Assembly (NCBI GenBank): GCA_964615375.1
Contig: CAZTOW010000055.1
Coordinates: 1-62,844, forward strand
Direction: 5' to 3'
Origin: CAZKWG01 sp964615375
GTDB taxonomy: Bacteria > Myxococcota_A > UBA796 > CAZKWG01
Length of the DNA: 62,844 bases
The number at the start of each line of letters is the position of its first letter. Within the stretch, counting starts at the first letter, position 1. The notes beneath the pieces are model-generated. The model searched no databases. It was not told the DNA's origin and saw only the letters and a program-made list of their open reading frames with translations. Positions 23,532 to 33,327 of the stretch are shown here, piece by piece. Both the position numbers and the translations under genes were made by a program.

Positions 23532-25832
23532 TCACGGCTTGAGCTGGTACGCCCGCTCCACCACCGGGCCCAGCGCCGGCCCCTTCCAGTAGGGCTGGAT
23601 CCACCGCGGGCTCTGGTCCTTCCAGGACGCGTTCGGGCGGCGCCAGTGTCCGCGCACCATGAAGCGGTGGAGGATCTGTCGGCCTCCAGGCGCGCGCTCC
23701 AGGGCCTGCATCTGCCGGAGGCGCGAGATCTCGATGGCGCCCGGCAGGTAGTAGACCTCCTCCGAGCTGAGCGGCGGCGCCTGGGGCGCGGGCCTGGGGC
23801 GCTCTCGGGCAGGGCTGCGGCGGGCCACCGGCTCCACGCCAGGGCTCGTGATGTAGAGGATCGCGTTGAGCACCAGATGCACCAGACCCGGCAGCGGCGA
23901 CGGGATCTTGCCGATCTCGACACCCTGAACACCCGCGCCCAGAGGCATGACGTGCTCGATCAGCTCTGGAGGATCATCTCCGAGCGCGTCGATGGCGAAG
24001 CGAAGATGCAGACCGCGCTCCGACGACCGGGTGACATAGACGGTCAGCACGCGCGCGAAGTGCCCGGCCACGGGCGAGTCCCGCCGCGCGGCCAGCAGCC
24101 TCTCGGCCAGGGAGAGCGCGGCGCGATCCGTGTAGACCAGCGCGAAGGCGACGAAAGGCAGCCGCAGGTCCGCGCCGGTCACGTCCAACTCGGTCTGGAG
24201 GAACATCCAGCTCAGCGCGCGGTCCACCCAGAAGGTCTTTCTGCGGTGCAGCTCGAAGTCCACGAGCCAGCCCAGGTGGCGTGCGACCACGGCGTCTCGC
24301 TCGCTCAGGCGTCGCGCGGACAGATCCTCGCGGAGGTCCGCGGGCTGACAGCGCGTGGTCTTGTCGTCGAAGTCGGGCCGCGCGCGGATGTGTCCGGCGA
24401 GGGCGCGCGCGACCGCGCTGAGGCCGGCGTGCGCGGCGTCGAGACGCTCGTGCGCCAGGGGCGGCGGGTGCTCCACCTGACCGTCCGCGAGGCCGAGCTC
24501 CTCCCACATCCAGGTCGGATCGTAGGCGGGCTGATCGCCTCTCAACGCGTCCTGGTACATGCCCTCCAGACCGCGGATCAACTCGGCGACGCGCGGCTGG
24601 TACGCGGGGATCCCCGCCGCGGCGCGCGGCGTCTTCCCGTCGAGCGCGGGCACCGGCTCGTCCACCCAGGCGCGGTAGTGGCCGGACATGTCAGCCAGGG
24701 CCAGCTCCTCCAGAAGCTCGCGGGGGATGGGATCCTCCTCGGGCTCGCCCCTGTCACCACGGCGGGCCGCGTCGCGGATCCGCTCGGTCGGATCCTCGTG
24801 AGACGCGGCGATGAAGCTTACGGCCTGGCCCGCCGCGGCCTCGATCAGCGCGCGCCCGCGTTCGCCGCGCGCCACCGAGTTGGACTCCAGGTGGAGCACG
24901 CTGTCCACCACGCGAAGGGTCCCGAGCATCACGAGCTTCGATTGCGCGTTGAGCGCGGACCACATCCAACGCAGCCCCTCGTCTCGCTCTACGCCCTCGG
25001 CGCCATCCAACGCGGCAACCAGCGCGGCCTCGTCGAGTACCGAGAAGCGGAGGTGCGTGAGCACCATGGGCTCACCGTCGGTGTTTAGGAGCGTCGGCAC
25101 GATGGGGTCGAGGATGGAGGACATCCAGACCTCGTGCAGAAAGGGCGGCGTCTGTCTCCAGAAGGTGTCGTCGGGCGCGCCTGGGTGCGCGGCCCTGTGT
25201 TCATCGTACCACTCCTGGAGGTCCGCCACGAGCTGCCGCCGGGAAAGCGGCGCCAGCGCGATCATCGCGTAGTCGAGCTCGGGCTGCCCTGAGACCCCGG
25301 CCCGGATCACCCGCGCGGCGAGCAGCTGGCCCCGCGACGCCATTCGCGAGGCGCTGCGCTCGCGCACGGTCACAGGAGCGCCGCTCAACACCTCACGCAG
25401 CGCGATGGACACCCCCGGCACCGCGTCGGTGACCTCGTAGAGCTTCATGACCGAGTCGCGCATGCGCTGCAGCCAGGTCCGCGCGCCGGCGCTGAGCTGC
25501 GGCGACGCCGCCAGCAGCAGGTCCACCGGCAGGTGGCCGTCGGCGAGGGGTCGGTCGAACCAGAACCAGGCGTTGATGAGACCCTCACTGGGCTCGTTCC
25601 AGGACGGGTCCACCTCCTCGCACCGATCGAGGAGGTAGCCCCACGCCTCGGCCTCGGCCTCGGACCGCTCCTCGTCGAGGTGGTGGTCGGTGAACCACAG
25701 GAGCGCTCCGATGGCCTCCATCCGCTGCTCGGAGGTGTGGTTCACCTCCGCCTCGTTCTTCCCCAGGCAGCAGTGCTTGTACTTCTTGCCGCTCCCACAG
25801 GGGCAGCGCTCGTTCCGGCCGATCTTCGCCAT
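23532..25832 (-). CDS. SEC-C zinc-motif protein with mobilome-type C-terminus, 766 aa
   Basis: Residues 7-22 form a SEC-C zinc-binding motif (CPCGSGKKYKHCC), as found on SecA and on many nuclease- or translation-associated proteins. The central ~600 residues are helical and unassigned. The last ~60 residues contain RGHWRRP, an aromatic basic motif, and WIQPYWKGP, resembling the C-terminal block of plasmid/phage proteins in the AcrVA2-like family. That resemblance is by eye only. It starts at 25832 and is followed closely by the 232-aa gene. A role in nucleic-acid or ribosome binding in a mobile-element context is possible. Confidence 0.75.
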   Translation of the reverse strand: MAKIGRNERCPCGSGKKYKHCCLGKNEAEVNHTSEQRMEAIGALLWFTDHHLDEERSEAEAEAWGYLLDRCEEVDPSWNEPSEGLINAWFWFDRPLADGHLPVDLLLAASPQLSAGARTWLQRMRDSVMKLYEVTDAVPGVSIALREVLSGAPVTVRERSASRMASRGQLLAARVIRAGVSGQPELDYAMIALAPLSRRQLVADLQEWYDEHRAAHPGAPDDTFWRQTPPFLHEVWMSSILDPIVPTLLNTDGEPMVLTHLRFSVLDEAALVAALDGAEGVERDEGLRWMWSALNAQSKLVMLGTLRVVDSVLHLESNSVARGERGRALIEAAAGQAVSFIAASHEDPTERIRDAARRGDRGEPEEDPIPRELLEELALADMSGHYRAWVDEPVPALDGKTPRAAAGIPAYQPRVAELIRGLEGMYQDALRGDQPAYDPTWMWEELGLADGQVEHPPPLAHERLDAAHAGLSAVARALAGHIRARPDFDDKTTRCQPADLREDLSARRLSERDAVVARHLGWLVDFELHRRKTFWVDRALSWMFLQTELDVTGADLRLPFVAFALVYTDRAALSLAERLLAARRDSPVAGHFARVLTVYVTRSSERGLHLRFAIDALGDDPPELIEHVMPLGAGVQGVEIGKIPSPLPGLVHLVLNAILYITSPGVEPVARRSPARERPRPAPQAPPLSSEEVYYLPGAIEISRLRQMQALERAPGGRQILHRFMVRGHWRRPNASWKDQSPRWIQPYWKGPALGPVVERAYQLKP

Positions 25833-25873
25833 GGGGTCCTGCTCCGGTGTTCACCTGTGGTGCGTTCGATGCG

Positions 25874-25903
25874 AAAAGCCAGGGACAACGGGTAACCCCT
25901 GGC
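25874..25903 (-). terminator. Intrinsic-terminator-like hairpin upstream of the SEC-C gene
   Basis: On the minus strand, GCCAGGG and CCCTGGC form a 7-bp stem around a GTTACCC-containing loop, followed at once by TTTT. It lies in the leader of the SEC-C gene, so it may act as an attenuator or end a minus-strand transcript from the right. The hairpin at 19509-19533 has a similar GGGTTACCC sequence at its tip. Confidence 0.5.
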
Positions 25904-25959
25904 GATTCGGTTGCCCACGACTTGGAGGCGGCGGGTGCGCTGGCGGGGTAGAGGTGTTC

Positions 25960-26184
25960 ATGTCCGAGGGGTCCAGACAGCACAGGCGTCGTGATGGCCG
26001 GTCGGCCCAAGGGCTGGTCGCCGACCTTCAGGCACGAGGGCTCTCAACCTGGGAGACAGACTTCATCGCCTCCATCGACGCTGGTATCGCCGACGCCGAC
26101 GCGGACGACGTCATGGGCACCGATGAGCTGGAGCGCTGGCTCGCCGCCCGACGGCAGGTAGCCACGCTCGAAGAACCGGGGTAG
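25960..26184 (+). CDS. Small antitoxin-like protein, 74 aa
   Basis: A short polar protein whose second half (DFIASIDAGIADADADDVMGTDELERWLAAR) resembles the C-terminal part of type II antitoxins that use a [SA]I..G.AD..A..V...E dimer/neutralising helix. It lies 9 bp upstream of a toxin-antitoxin pair on the same strand. ATG at 25960 with an AGAGG-like site. It could be an orphan antitoxin or a remnant of an older pair. Confidence 0.5.
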   Translation: MSEGSRQHRRRDGRSAQGLVADLQARGLSTWETDFIASIDAGIADADADDVMGTDELERWLAARRQVATLEEPG

Positions 26185-26193
26185 ACTTCCATC

Positions 26194-26430
26194 ATGGCCG
26201 CACTCACCGCCCGACTCCTCGATGGCCGCTTCGTCCTGGACGACCCCACGGACGAGGATGGGCCGAAGCTCACCCTGGTTCTCGAAGAGGATGAAGAGGA
26301 CGAGCTCGATCCTGAGGAGCAGGCGCGGCTGGACGCCTTCCTCGACATCTCCATCGCGGCGGCTGATCGGGGCGAGCTTGTCCCGGCTGAGCAGGTAATG
26401 GCGAAGCTCCGCGCCCTCCGAAAGCGATGA
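26194..26430 (+). CDS. Type II antitoxin, 78 aa
   Basis: Acidic small protein with a run of Glu/Asp (EEDEEDELDPEEQARLD) and a C-terminal ISIAAADRGELVPAEQVMAKL segment typical of antitoxins paired with ParE/RelE toxins. Its stop overlaps the toxin ATG (ATGA). It should bind and neutralise the toxin and probably repress the operon. Confidence 0.8.
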   Translation: MAALTARLLDGRFVLDDPTDEDGPKLTLVLEEDEEDELDPEEQARLDAFLDISIAAADRGELVPAEQVMAKLRALRKR

Positions 26431-26729
26431 GCTATCGGATCCTGGTCACGCCGCCCGCGGAGGTGCAGGTGCTGGAGGCGGGAATCTGGTGGCTGGAGAA
26501 CCGGCCGAAGGCGCCAGAGCTGTTCGACGACGAGATGAACAAGGCGCTGGAATTTCTGTCGCGCGCACCGCACTCGGGGGTTCAGCTCCGCGGGCGCCGT
26601 CGTGGACTGCGGAGGATCGTGCTCCATGGGAGCAGGTACTACGTGTACTACCGGGTCAACGAGGCGGCGAGGGTCGTCGAGATCGTGTCCGTCTGGCACA
26701 CGTCCAAGGGCAAGGGTCCGCCGCTGTAG
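26427..26729 (+). CDS. ParE/RelE-superfamily toxin, 100 aa
   Basis: The sequence has the ParE pattern: N-terminal beta strand YRILVTPPAEVQVLEAG, WWLENRPKAPELFDDEMNKAL helices, then RRGLRRIVLHGSRYYVYYRVNEAARVVEIVSVWHTSKG, the RR.....YYVYYRV...V.IV.VWH core. Family members poison DNA gyrase (ParE) or cut mRNA on ribosomes (RelE). This one is closer to ParE. It is co-translated with the upstream antitoxin. Confidence 0.88.
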   Translation: MSYRILVTPPAEVQVLEAGIWWLENRPKAPELFDDEMNKALEFLSRAPHSGVQLRGRRRGLRRIVLHGSRYYVYYRVNEAARVVEIVSVWHTSKGKGPPL

Positions 26730-26738
26730 GTCCCGAAC

Positions 26739-27005
26739 TCACGCTGCCCGCAGCCCCTCCAGCGCCGCCAGGGCCTCGCGCTCGTTCAGGCCGGACAGCT
26801 CGCGCCAGAGCTTGTTGGTGATGAGCGCCCCCCTCGCCTCGGCGTCCTCCATGGCTGCCAGTAGCCGCGCCCCCACAGCCAGTGGCGCGAGCGCCTGGGT
26901 CACGCGGGCGCGGGTCACGCCCAGGTGGGCCGCGAGGTCAGCGCGGTTGTGGACGCCGGGCAGCCGACCGATGAGCGCGGACCACTCGCGGGCGCGGGCG
27001 AGCAC
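26739..27005 (-). CDS. Small helix-turn-helix protein, 88 aa
   Basis: A GTG start at 27005 gives a protein with REWSALIGRLPGVHNRADLA then AHLGVTRARVTQAL, a helix-turn-helix of the kind found in ParB/KorB-like and recombinase C-terminal segments. An in-frame stop lies ~10 codons upstream, so it is not an obvious truncation. It may be a stand-alone regulator or a recombinase fragment. It is divergent from the ParB-like gene, with an operator-rich gap between them. Confidence 0.55.
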   Translation of the reverse strand: MLARAREWSALIGRLPGVHNRADLAAHLGVTRARVTQALAPLAVGARLLAAMEDAEARGALITNKLWRELSGLNEREALAALEGLRAA

Positions 27006-27101
27006 ACTGGTCCGTGGACGAGCTGGCGCTGCCGTTACGACACCAACATCCTGTTCAGCCTTGCTACCCGTCCGAAGCGCGATGATGATGAAGACCCTGA
27101 G

Positions 27102-27211
27102 CCCCTGATCGACCCTCCAGGTGGTTCGTGAACGCTGCGCCTCGTGGAGCCATTCCCGATCACGAAGATCACGAACCCCTGATCACCAGTTGGTCGATCA
27201 GGGGTTTCGTG
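27102..27211. promoter_or_regulatory. Operator-like hairpin and repeats at the start of the ParB-like gene
   Basis: CACGAACCCCTGATC (27170-27184) pairs with 27196-27211 with a single-base bulge. CCCCTGATCGACC (27102-27114) is also the inverse of 27192-27204. Two tandem GATCACGAA repeats (27158-27175) adjoin. The cluster overlaps the first codons if the gene begins at 27128, which argues for the alternative GTG start at 27209 and autoregulation. Confidence 0.6.
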
Positions 27212-28066
27212 CCTTCGGGAGCGCGCTTCGAGCAGGCGGAGCCCGAGCCCCCCGAGGCGGTGGTCGAGCGCCACGCGAAGACGCTGACCCGGCAGGCGGG
27301 GCGGCGGGGCTTCGCGGCGCAGGCGCAGGCGGCGCAGGCGCAGGCGGCGCTGGCGGAGGCGCGGCCGGTGGCGGAGGTGTCGGTGATGGGGCCGGGGGGC
27401 CTGGACCCGCTGCAGGAGCGGCGGACGACGCTGGTGCAGCGGCTGGCGATGGGGCGCGCGGCGCTGGAGGCGTACCGGGAAGGTCGGAAGATCGCCGACA
27501 TGGCGGCGGAGGCGGGCTGCACGGGCACCTGGATCCGCAAGCTGATGCAGCTCGCGCGCCTGCCGGAGGAGATCCAGGCGGAGATCCGGCGTCCTCGCTC
27601 GCTGGCGGCGGCGCTGTCAGACCTGCAGCTCCGGGAGGTGGCGATGCGCCGGAAGCCATCGATCGCTCGCGCGCTCTTCGAGGAGCTGCTCGGCCAGGTC
27701 CGCGCCTTCGTGCAACACAGGCTCCCGGCACGTCCCCAACCCCAACGCCTCTCTCGACGCGGCCTCCGCCCGGTCTTCGAGCAGGCCCGCGCCTGGGCGG
27801 AGACGCTGCGCTCGGGCGAGGTGCGCTCGGCCCGAGAGCTGGCGAAGAAGCTGGGGGTCTCCAACGTGACGGTCTGCACCTACCTGGACCTGCTGAAGCT
27901 GGAGCCCTCCCTGCTCGCCGCCCTCGACCACCCGCGCCCCCTGAGGGTGAACCTGCCGATCAAGCACCTCCAGGTCATCGCCCGCCTGCCCGCGGAGGAG
28001 CAGGTGGCGGCTTTCGAGGCGCGCTGGCCAGGGCTGCTGAGGCTGCGGCTGGCGCGGTCGGCGTGA
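27128..28066 (+). CDS. ParB/KorB-like protein with two helix-turn-helix units, 312 aa (start uncertain)
   Basis: The first HTH block (GRKIADMAAEAGCTGTWIRK then LMQLARLPEEIQ, near residues 120-150) has the form of ParB/KorB central DNA-binding domains. A second (SARELAKKLGVSNVTVCTYL, then LPIKHLQVIARLPAEEQ) follows near 235-295. The N-terminal GERRxRA nuclease/CTP box of canonical ParB is not present. Residues 55-75 are an AQA-rich low-complexity stretch. GTG 27128 and GTG 27209 are both possible starts. The second would place a strong hairpin in the leader. Multiple GAATCGCGACAC repeats lie directly downstream, so this is a good candidate for a repeat-binding partition-type or regulatory protein. 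No ParA is nearby. Confidence 0.65.
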   Translation: MNAAPRGAIPDHEDHEPLITSWSIRGFVPSGARFEQAEPEPPEAVVERHAKTLTRQAGRRGFAAQAQAAQAQAALAEARPVAEVSVMGPGGLDPLQERRTTLVQRLAMGRAALEAYREGRKIADMAAEAGCTGTWIRKLMQLARLPEEIQAEIRRPRSLAAALSDLQLREVAMRRKPSIARALFEELLGQVRAFVQHRLPARPQPQRLSRRGLRPVFEQARAWAETLRSGEVRSARELAKKLGVSNVTVCTYLDLLKLEPSLLAALDHPRPLRVNLPIKHLQVIARLPAEEQVAAFEARWPGLLRLRLARSA

Positions 28067-28107
28067 CGGGATTCGGCGAGCCCCGGCCTCCGACGCACGG
28101 TCTTCGC

Positions 28108-28415
28108 GGATCGCGACATCCCGACACGCGCGATCCCGACGCCCGCTCCCCGCGCGAGGCCGAGGATCGCCCGATCGCGACAGGCGCCCCCAGGCGTCGG
28201 GATTCGCGACCTGTCCGCCTCCACGGCCCGCTCCCGAGGAATCGCGACACGAATCGCGACACGGCCGCCGCCACGGTGGACCGCCGGGTGTCGCCGAATC
28301 GCGACACGGCCGACCTGCGGGGCCTCCCCTCCCCTCGCCCGTCCGTTCCCGCGACCGCGGCCCCGATCACGCTTCATCCTACCTTCCCCCCGAATCGCGA
28401 CACGAATCGCGACAG
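28108..28415. repeat. Cluster of GAATCGCGACAC repeats in tandem pairs
   Basis: Exact GAATCGCGACAC at 28239-28250, 28251-28262, 28296-28307 and 28392-28403, and GAATCGCGACAG at 28404-28415. Degenerate versions (TCGCGACA) occur near 28111-28118 and 28174-28182. Two of the sites are perfect head-to-tail pairs with a 12-bp period. The 28067-28472 gap has no convincing gene, and the repeats lie just after a ParB-like gene, so they look like a centromere-like, iteron or operator array. Confidence 0.75.
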
Positions 28416-28801
28416 GGCGCGCTTGCGCCTGCGTCGGGCCCCGGCGATGCTCGACGGGAGCGGGAGGCGGGCGTGAGGGAGGAGGCCACCTGGGAGCGCG
28501 CCGCGGAGACGGCGCCGGGAGCCCTGGAGGGGCTGCTGAGCCTGATCCCAGACCTCTGGCTACGGGCGGCGGAGGCCGATCGCTGGTGCCAGGATGTCCG
28601 CGCCCCGACCGGGATCTGGAGCCCGCTCCTCGACCCTGGCCTGCTCGGCCCGGTGGGTGAGCTGCCCATCTCTCGCGCGCCCGAGGTTCGGAGCAGGCTG
28701 GAGCAGGGGGTGGAGGCGCTGGTCGCCCGTCGCCGCGCGCGGCGTCTGGAACAACCCCGAGGGGTGCATCGGCTGGCTGACGGATCCAGTTCGCCCTTGA
28801 T

Positions 28802-30688
<1,887 letters not shown>

Positions 30689-31054
30689 GCGGGGGAGCGC
30701 TCCGGCGAGGGTGGAGAGGGCGAGGGTCTGGAGGCTACAAGTGAGGGTAGCACTCCGGGGAAGACCTGTTCGGATCGTGAAGCAGACGGGGGAGGACTTT
30801 GAGGAAAGTGGACGAGGTCAGCGGAGAATCGCGTCGGGTCCGGTGTGTGTGGCGCAAACCCTCACAGCGAGCCTCGCTCGTGGCTTTTCGGCGAAGTGGA
30901 TCCAGAAATCCACCCGTGGTTTGAGTGGATTCCGAGGGGGGATCGAAGGGCGACAGGTAGCAGTGGAGAGGTCTGTGTCGAGGGGGGCGAGGAACTGCTG
31001 ATCTGTTCAGCAAGATCCGTGCCGACGAGCGGAGGCGGGTTTCCGCAGAGCGGA

Positions 31055-31107
31055 GGGGGTGACAGGTGTCGGATCCGTCGACGGATCGGTCGACCTCCGT
31101 CACCCCC
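31055..31107. promoter_or_regulatory. 53-bp palindromic element with GATCCGTCGACGGATC core
   Basis: A perfect 16-bp palindrome GATCCGTCGACGGATC (31072-31087) is flanked by GGGGGTGAC (31055-31063) and GTCACCCCC (31099-31107). Its right half is the inverse of the GGGGTGACGGAGGTCG element found twice upstream of the sigma-54 promoter at 31974. It is probably the binding site of a dimeric regulator, and the activator gene nearby is the obvious candidate. Confidence 0.6.
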
Positions 31108-31181
31108 CTGCGCGGAGGGGGGCGCGGTCTGGGCGGTCGGAGGGGCTCGGCGAGGGCCTGGGGACGGCTCGGCGAGGGCTC

Positions 31182-31196
31182 GGACAGATTCTGTCC
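31182..31196. promoter_or_regulatory. 15-bp perfect inverted repeat
   Basis: GGACAGA, one central T, then TCTGTCC. An operator-sized palindrome about 145 bp before the 160-aa gene. No matching copy was noticed elsewhere. Confidence 0.4.
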
Positions 31197-31310
31197 GGGT
31201 CCGAGCGGGGCACCTGGCGTCTGACGCGGGGTGGATTCTCGGGCTCGCTCGTGCCTGAAGGTCAGTTCAGGGTCTCCCGGACCTGCAAACCCAGCCTCTG
31301 CCTTGCTGGC

Positions 31311-31331
31311 GAGCCTGTCAGGGACAGGCTC
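31311..31331 (+). promoter_or_regulatory. Start-proximal hairpin GAGCCTGTC/GACAGGCTC
   Basis: A perfect 9-bp stem with a 3-nt loop ends 10 nt before the ATG at 31342. It could be an operator or an RNA hairpin that limits ribosome access. There is no clear ribosome site beyond it. Confidence 0.5.
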
Positions 31332-31341
31332 CCTCAACCCC

Positions 31342-31824
31342 ATGGCCGCCGACGCCGTCCTCACCCCCGCCCAGCTCGCCGCCGCCCGCGCCCTCGTGGC
31401 GCACGCGCGCTGGACCTGGGGCTCGCACACCATCGGGCTGCGGCCCGACGGCGCCCTCGTCGAGATGCGACCCGGTCAGGCGATGACCCGCGAGCGGGCG
31501 CTGGCGGACGGGCTCGTGCCGCTCCTCTCCGACCCCATCGTCACCGCCCACCTCCTCACCGCTCTGGATGCCGCCTGCGGGCCCGAGATCGGGCTCACCA
31601 TGGCGCGCGACCTCGGCGAAGACGGCGCCCCCCGCTTCACCTGCACCCTGAGCGCGGGCAGCTACCAGCGGAGCTGGACCGGGAGCTGCCTGGGCGAGGC
31701 CCTCGCCAGCGCCCTGCTCGCGCGCTGGGGGGCGATGGATCGGCGGCGCGGGGCGGGCGGGAAGCGGGGTGGGGCCGAGGCGCCGACCGGGTGGGCGCGG
31801 GCGATGGCGGAGCGGGCGGGGTGA
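31342..31824 (+). CDS. Hypothetical protein, 160 aa, upstream of the toxin gene
   Basis: An alpha/beta small protein with WTWGSHTIGLRPDGALVEMRPGQ, then a helical middle and GSYQRSWTGSCLGEALASALLARW, and a basic Gly/Arg tail. No known family and no signal peptide. The ATG at 31342 follows a hairpin instead of a clear ribosome site, so its translation may be controlled. It precedes the toxin gene on the same strand, but a sigma-54 promoter and two repeated elements intervene, so it need not be co-transcribed. Its stop codon lies within the first repeat copy. Confidence 0.55.
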   Translation: MAADAVLTPAQLAAARALVAHARWTWGSHTIGLRPDGALVEMRPGQAMTRERALADGLVPLLSDPIVTAHLLTALDAACGPEIGLTMARDLGEDGAPRFTCTLSAGSYQRSWTGSCLGEALASALLARWGAMDRRRGAGGKRGGAEAPTGWARAMAERAG

Positions 31825-31944
31825 CGGAGGTCGGTCAGGCACTCGGCAGGGGCCTTGTCCGCGAGGTCTCGGCGAGCGCGGCGCGGAATTCGTAGGGTGA
31901 CGTGCGTAGAGGGGTGACGGAGGTCGACGGACAGTGGTCAGGCA
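31818..31944. repeat. Two direct copies of GGGGTGACGGAGGTCG upstream of the sigma-54 promoter
   Basis: GGGGTGACGGAGGTCG at 31818-31833 and 31911-31926, each followed by GTCAGGCA after a gap of 0 or ~10 bp. A third, inverted copy lies in the palindrome at 31055-31107. The two direct copies are about 50 and 145 bp upstream of the -24 element, the usual range for activator-binding enhancer sites. Confidence 0.7.
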
Positions 31945-31973
31945 GCTCCCGCGGTAAGTCCTTGAGATCCTTG

Positions 31974-31989
31974 AGGCACGCCGCTTGCA
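31974..31989 (+). promoter_or_regulatory. Sigma-54 (-24/-12) promoter for the toxin gene
   Basis: AGGCACGCCGCTTGCA matches the consensus TGGCACGN4TTGCW at all fixed positions but the first. GG is at 31975-31976 and GC at 31987-31988 with the required 10-bp gap. Transcription would begin near 31999, 17 nt before the ATG at 32016. Confidence 0.8.
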
Positions 31990-32015
31990 CCAGGCTCTGC
32001 GCGACCGGAGCGCCC

Positions 32016-33317
32016 ATGTCGAGCCTCGCCACCCAGGACCTGATCACCGGATCCCAGACCCCCTCGGCGCCGGTCTACACCGCGCCGGACTGGGCGCCCG
32101 CGACCTCGACCGAGCAGCCCCAGACCGGGCTGAGCGAGGAGCAGCGCGCGCTCGACCAGGCCGCCGCCGCCGAGGCCGGCATGGGCGCCACCGAGGTCGG
32201 CGCGCTCAGCAGCTTCGGGCTTCGACCCTCGGAGATGGACCCCGAGGCCGCCCGCCGCATGGGCCTCGGGCTCCGGCGCATGGAGGCGCTGCTCGCCTGT
32301 GAGGACGGCAACGCCACCGCCTGCGAGCTCACCGGCCCCGGGCTCGTCGGCCACGAGAGCACCGAGCGCGTCAGCGGCGAGACCAGCCAGGATCTCGTCG
32401 TGGAGGATGCCGAGTTCAGCCTCCGCATCTCCACCCGCACCACCGCCGACGGCCAGACCGAGCGGGTGCTGACCTACCAGGACGTCGATGGGACCTTCCT
32501 CTCGGGCGTCTCCGCCGGGCCCGTCGAGGGCGTCCCCGAGACCGAGCCCCCCGACGAGCAGGAACCCGCGCCCGACGAGGAGGGCCTCGGGTCCTTCCTG
32601 GAGGGCGCGCTGCTCGGAGACTTCGCCGGCAACGACACCTGGAGCGCCGTCGCCGGTCAGACCGTCGTGGGGCTGATCCCCGTCGTCGGCCAGGTCGCCG
32701 ACGCCCGCGACACCGTCGCCGCCGTCATCGACGTGGCTCAGGGCGAGGAGGGCGCCTGGGCCCGCCTGGGCGCGGCGGCCCTGGGCTGGCTCCCCGGCGT
32801 GGGCGACGCGCTCAAGGGCGGGGCCCGGCTGGGGATGCGGGCGGGGGCGGAGGTCGTGGAGGAGGGCGCGGAGCGGGTGGTCAAGGAGGTGGCGGAGGAG
32901 GGTAGGGAGCGGATCGCGAGGGAGGGGGCTGAGACCTCCGAGGAGGGCCTCGAGGCCGCCGCGCGGGCCGACGGGCCTGAGGGGGTCTGGAGCCACCTCA
33001 GCAATCCTGGCCCCACCCTCCCGAACACCCAGATCCCCCGCTGGTTCGAGTTAGAGGCTGGCGGTCAGCGATTCTGGGTGGCGCCGAACGCCACGAAGCA
33101 CATGGTGGAGTACCTGACCAGCACGCCGATGTCTCACGGGATGCCCATGAACAGCCAGGCGCTCTTGGAGAGCCTGCATGCCTCGGTCGAGACCGCGGTC
33201 TCACAGGGCATGAAAGAGGGCGAGCTCATCGTCATCGGCCCCTGGGAGCTCATGTTCTCGCCTTCCCGTGGACCGGACCAGCTCCCCTGCCTCAAACACG
33301 CTGTCTATCGCCCGTGA
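32016..33317 (+). CDS. Polymorphic toxin with pre-toxin domain, 433 aa
   Basis: An acidic, Thr/Ala-rich N-terminus (no classical signal peptide), a middle beta-rich segment, and then VVGLIPVVGQVADARDTVAA followed by GWLPGVGDALKGG near residues 210-270. This is the IPG.GQ.ADARD..A pre-toxin region of many polymorphic toxins. The last ~100 residues (RFWVAPNATKHMVEYL, GPWELMFSP, LPCLKHAVYR) form the toxin domain. It resembles toxin tips seen in myxobacterial polymorphic systems, but the enzymatic class is not clear. ATG at 32016 with GGAG upstream. The next gene, 10 bp on, is the probable immunity gene. Expression is likely RpoN-dependent. The export route is not visible here. Confidence 0.78.
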   Translation: MSSLATQDLITGSQTPSAPVYTAPDWAPATSTEQPQTGLSEEQRALDQAAAAEAGMGATEVGALSSFGLRPSEMDPEAARRMGLGLRRMEALLACEDGNATACELTGPGLVGHESTERVSGETSQDLVVEDAEFSLRISTRTTADGQTERVLTYQDVDGTFLSGVSAGPVEGVPETEPPDEQEPAPDEEGLGSFLEGALLGDFAGNDTWSAVAGQTVVGLIPVVGQVADARDTVAAVIDVAQGEEGAWARLGAAALGWLPGVGDALKGGARLGMRAGAEVVEEGAERVVKEVAEEGRERIAREGAETSEEGLEAAARADGPEGVWSHLSNPGPTLPNTQIPRWFELEAGGQRFWVAPNATKHMVEYLTSTPMSHGMPMNSQALLESLHASVETAVSQGMKEGELIVIGPWELMFSPSRGPDQLPCLKHAVYRP

Positions 33318-33327
33318 GGAGGCTCTG

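Larger units (their letters stand above)
30689..31341. other. 650-bp region without a convincing gene, rich in inverted repeats
   Basis: No frame here has coding character that stands out against the other strand. The region holds the 53-bp imperfect palindrome at 31055-31107, a 15-bp perfect inverted repeat at 31182-31196 and a hairpin at 31311-31331. It separates the divergently transcribed sigma-54 activator from the 160-aa gene and probably holds both control regions. Confidence 0.6.

Noticed and set aside
28239..28415. CRISPR array
   Set aside because: Repeats are 12 bp, often directly abutting, with no regular spacers and no cas genes.
27121..28476. 451-codon plus-strand frame with an NRDT repeat
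   Set aside because: The repeat is the DNA array at 28239-28415 read in one frame; the frame overlaps the ParB-like gene and has no other support.
30735..31433. 232-codon minus-strand frame upstream of the activator
   Set aside because: Low complexity, no start signal or motif, and it covers palindromes better read as regulatory DNA.
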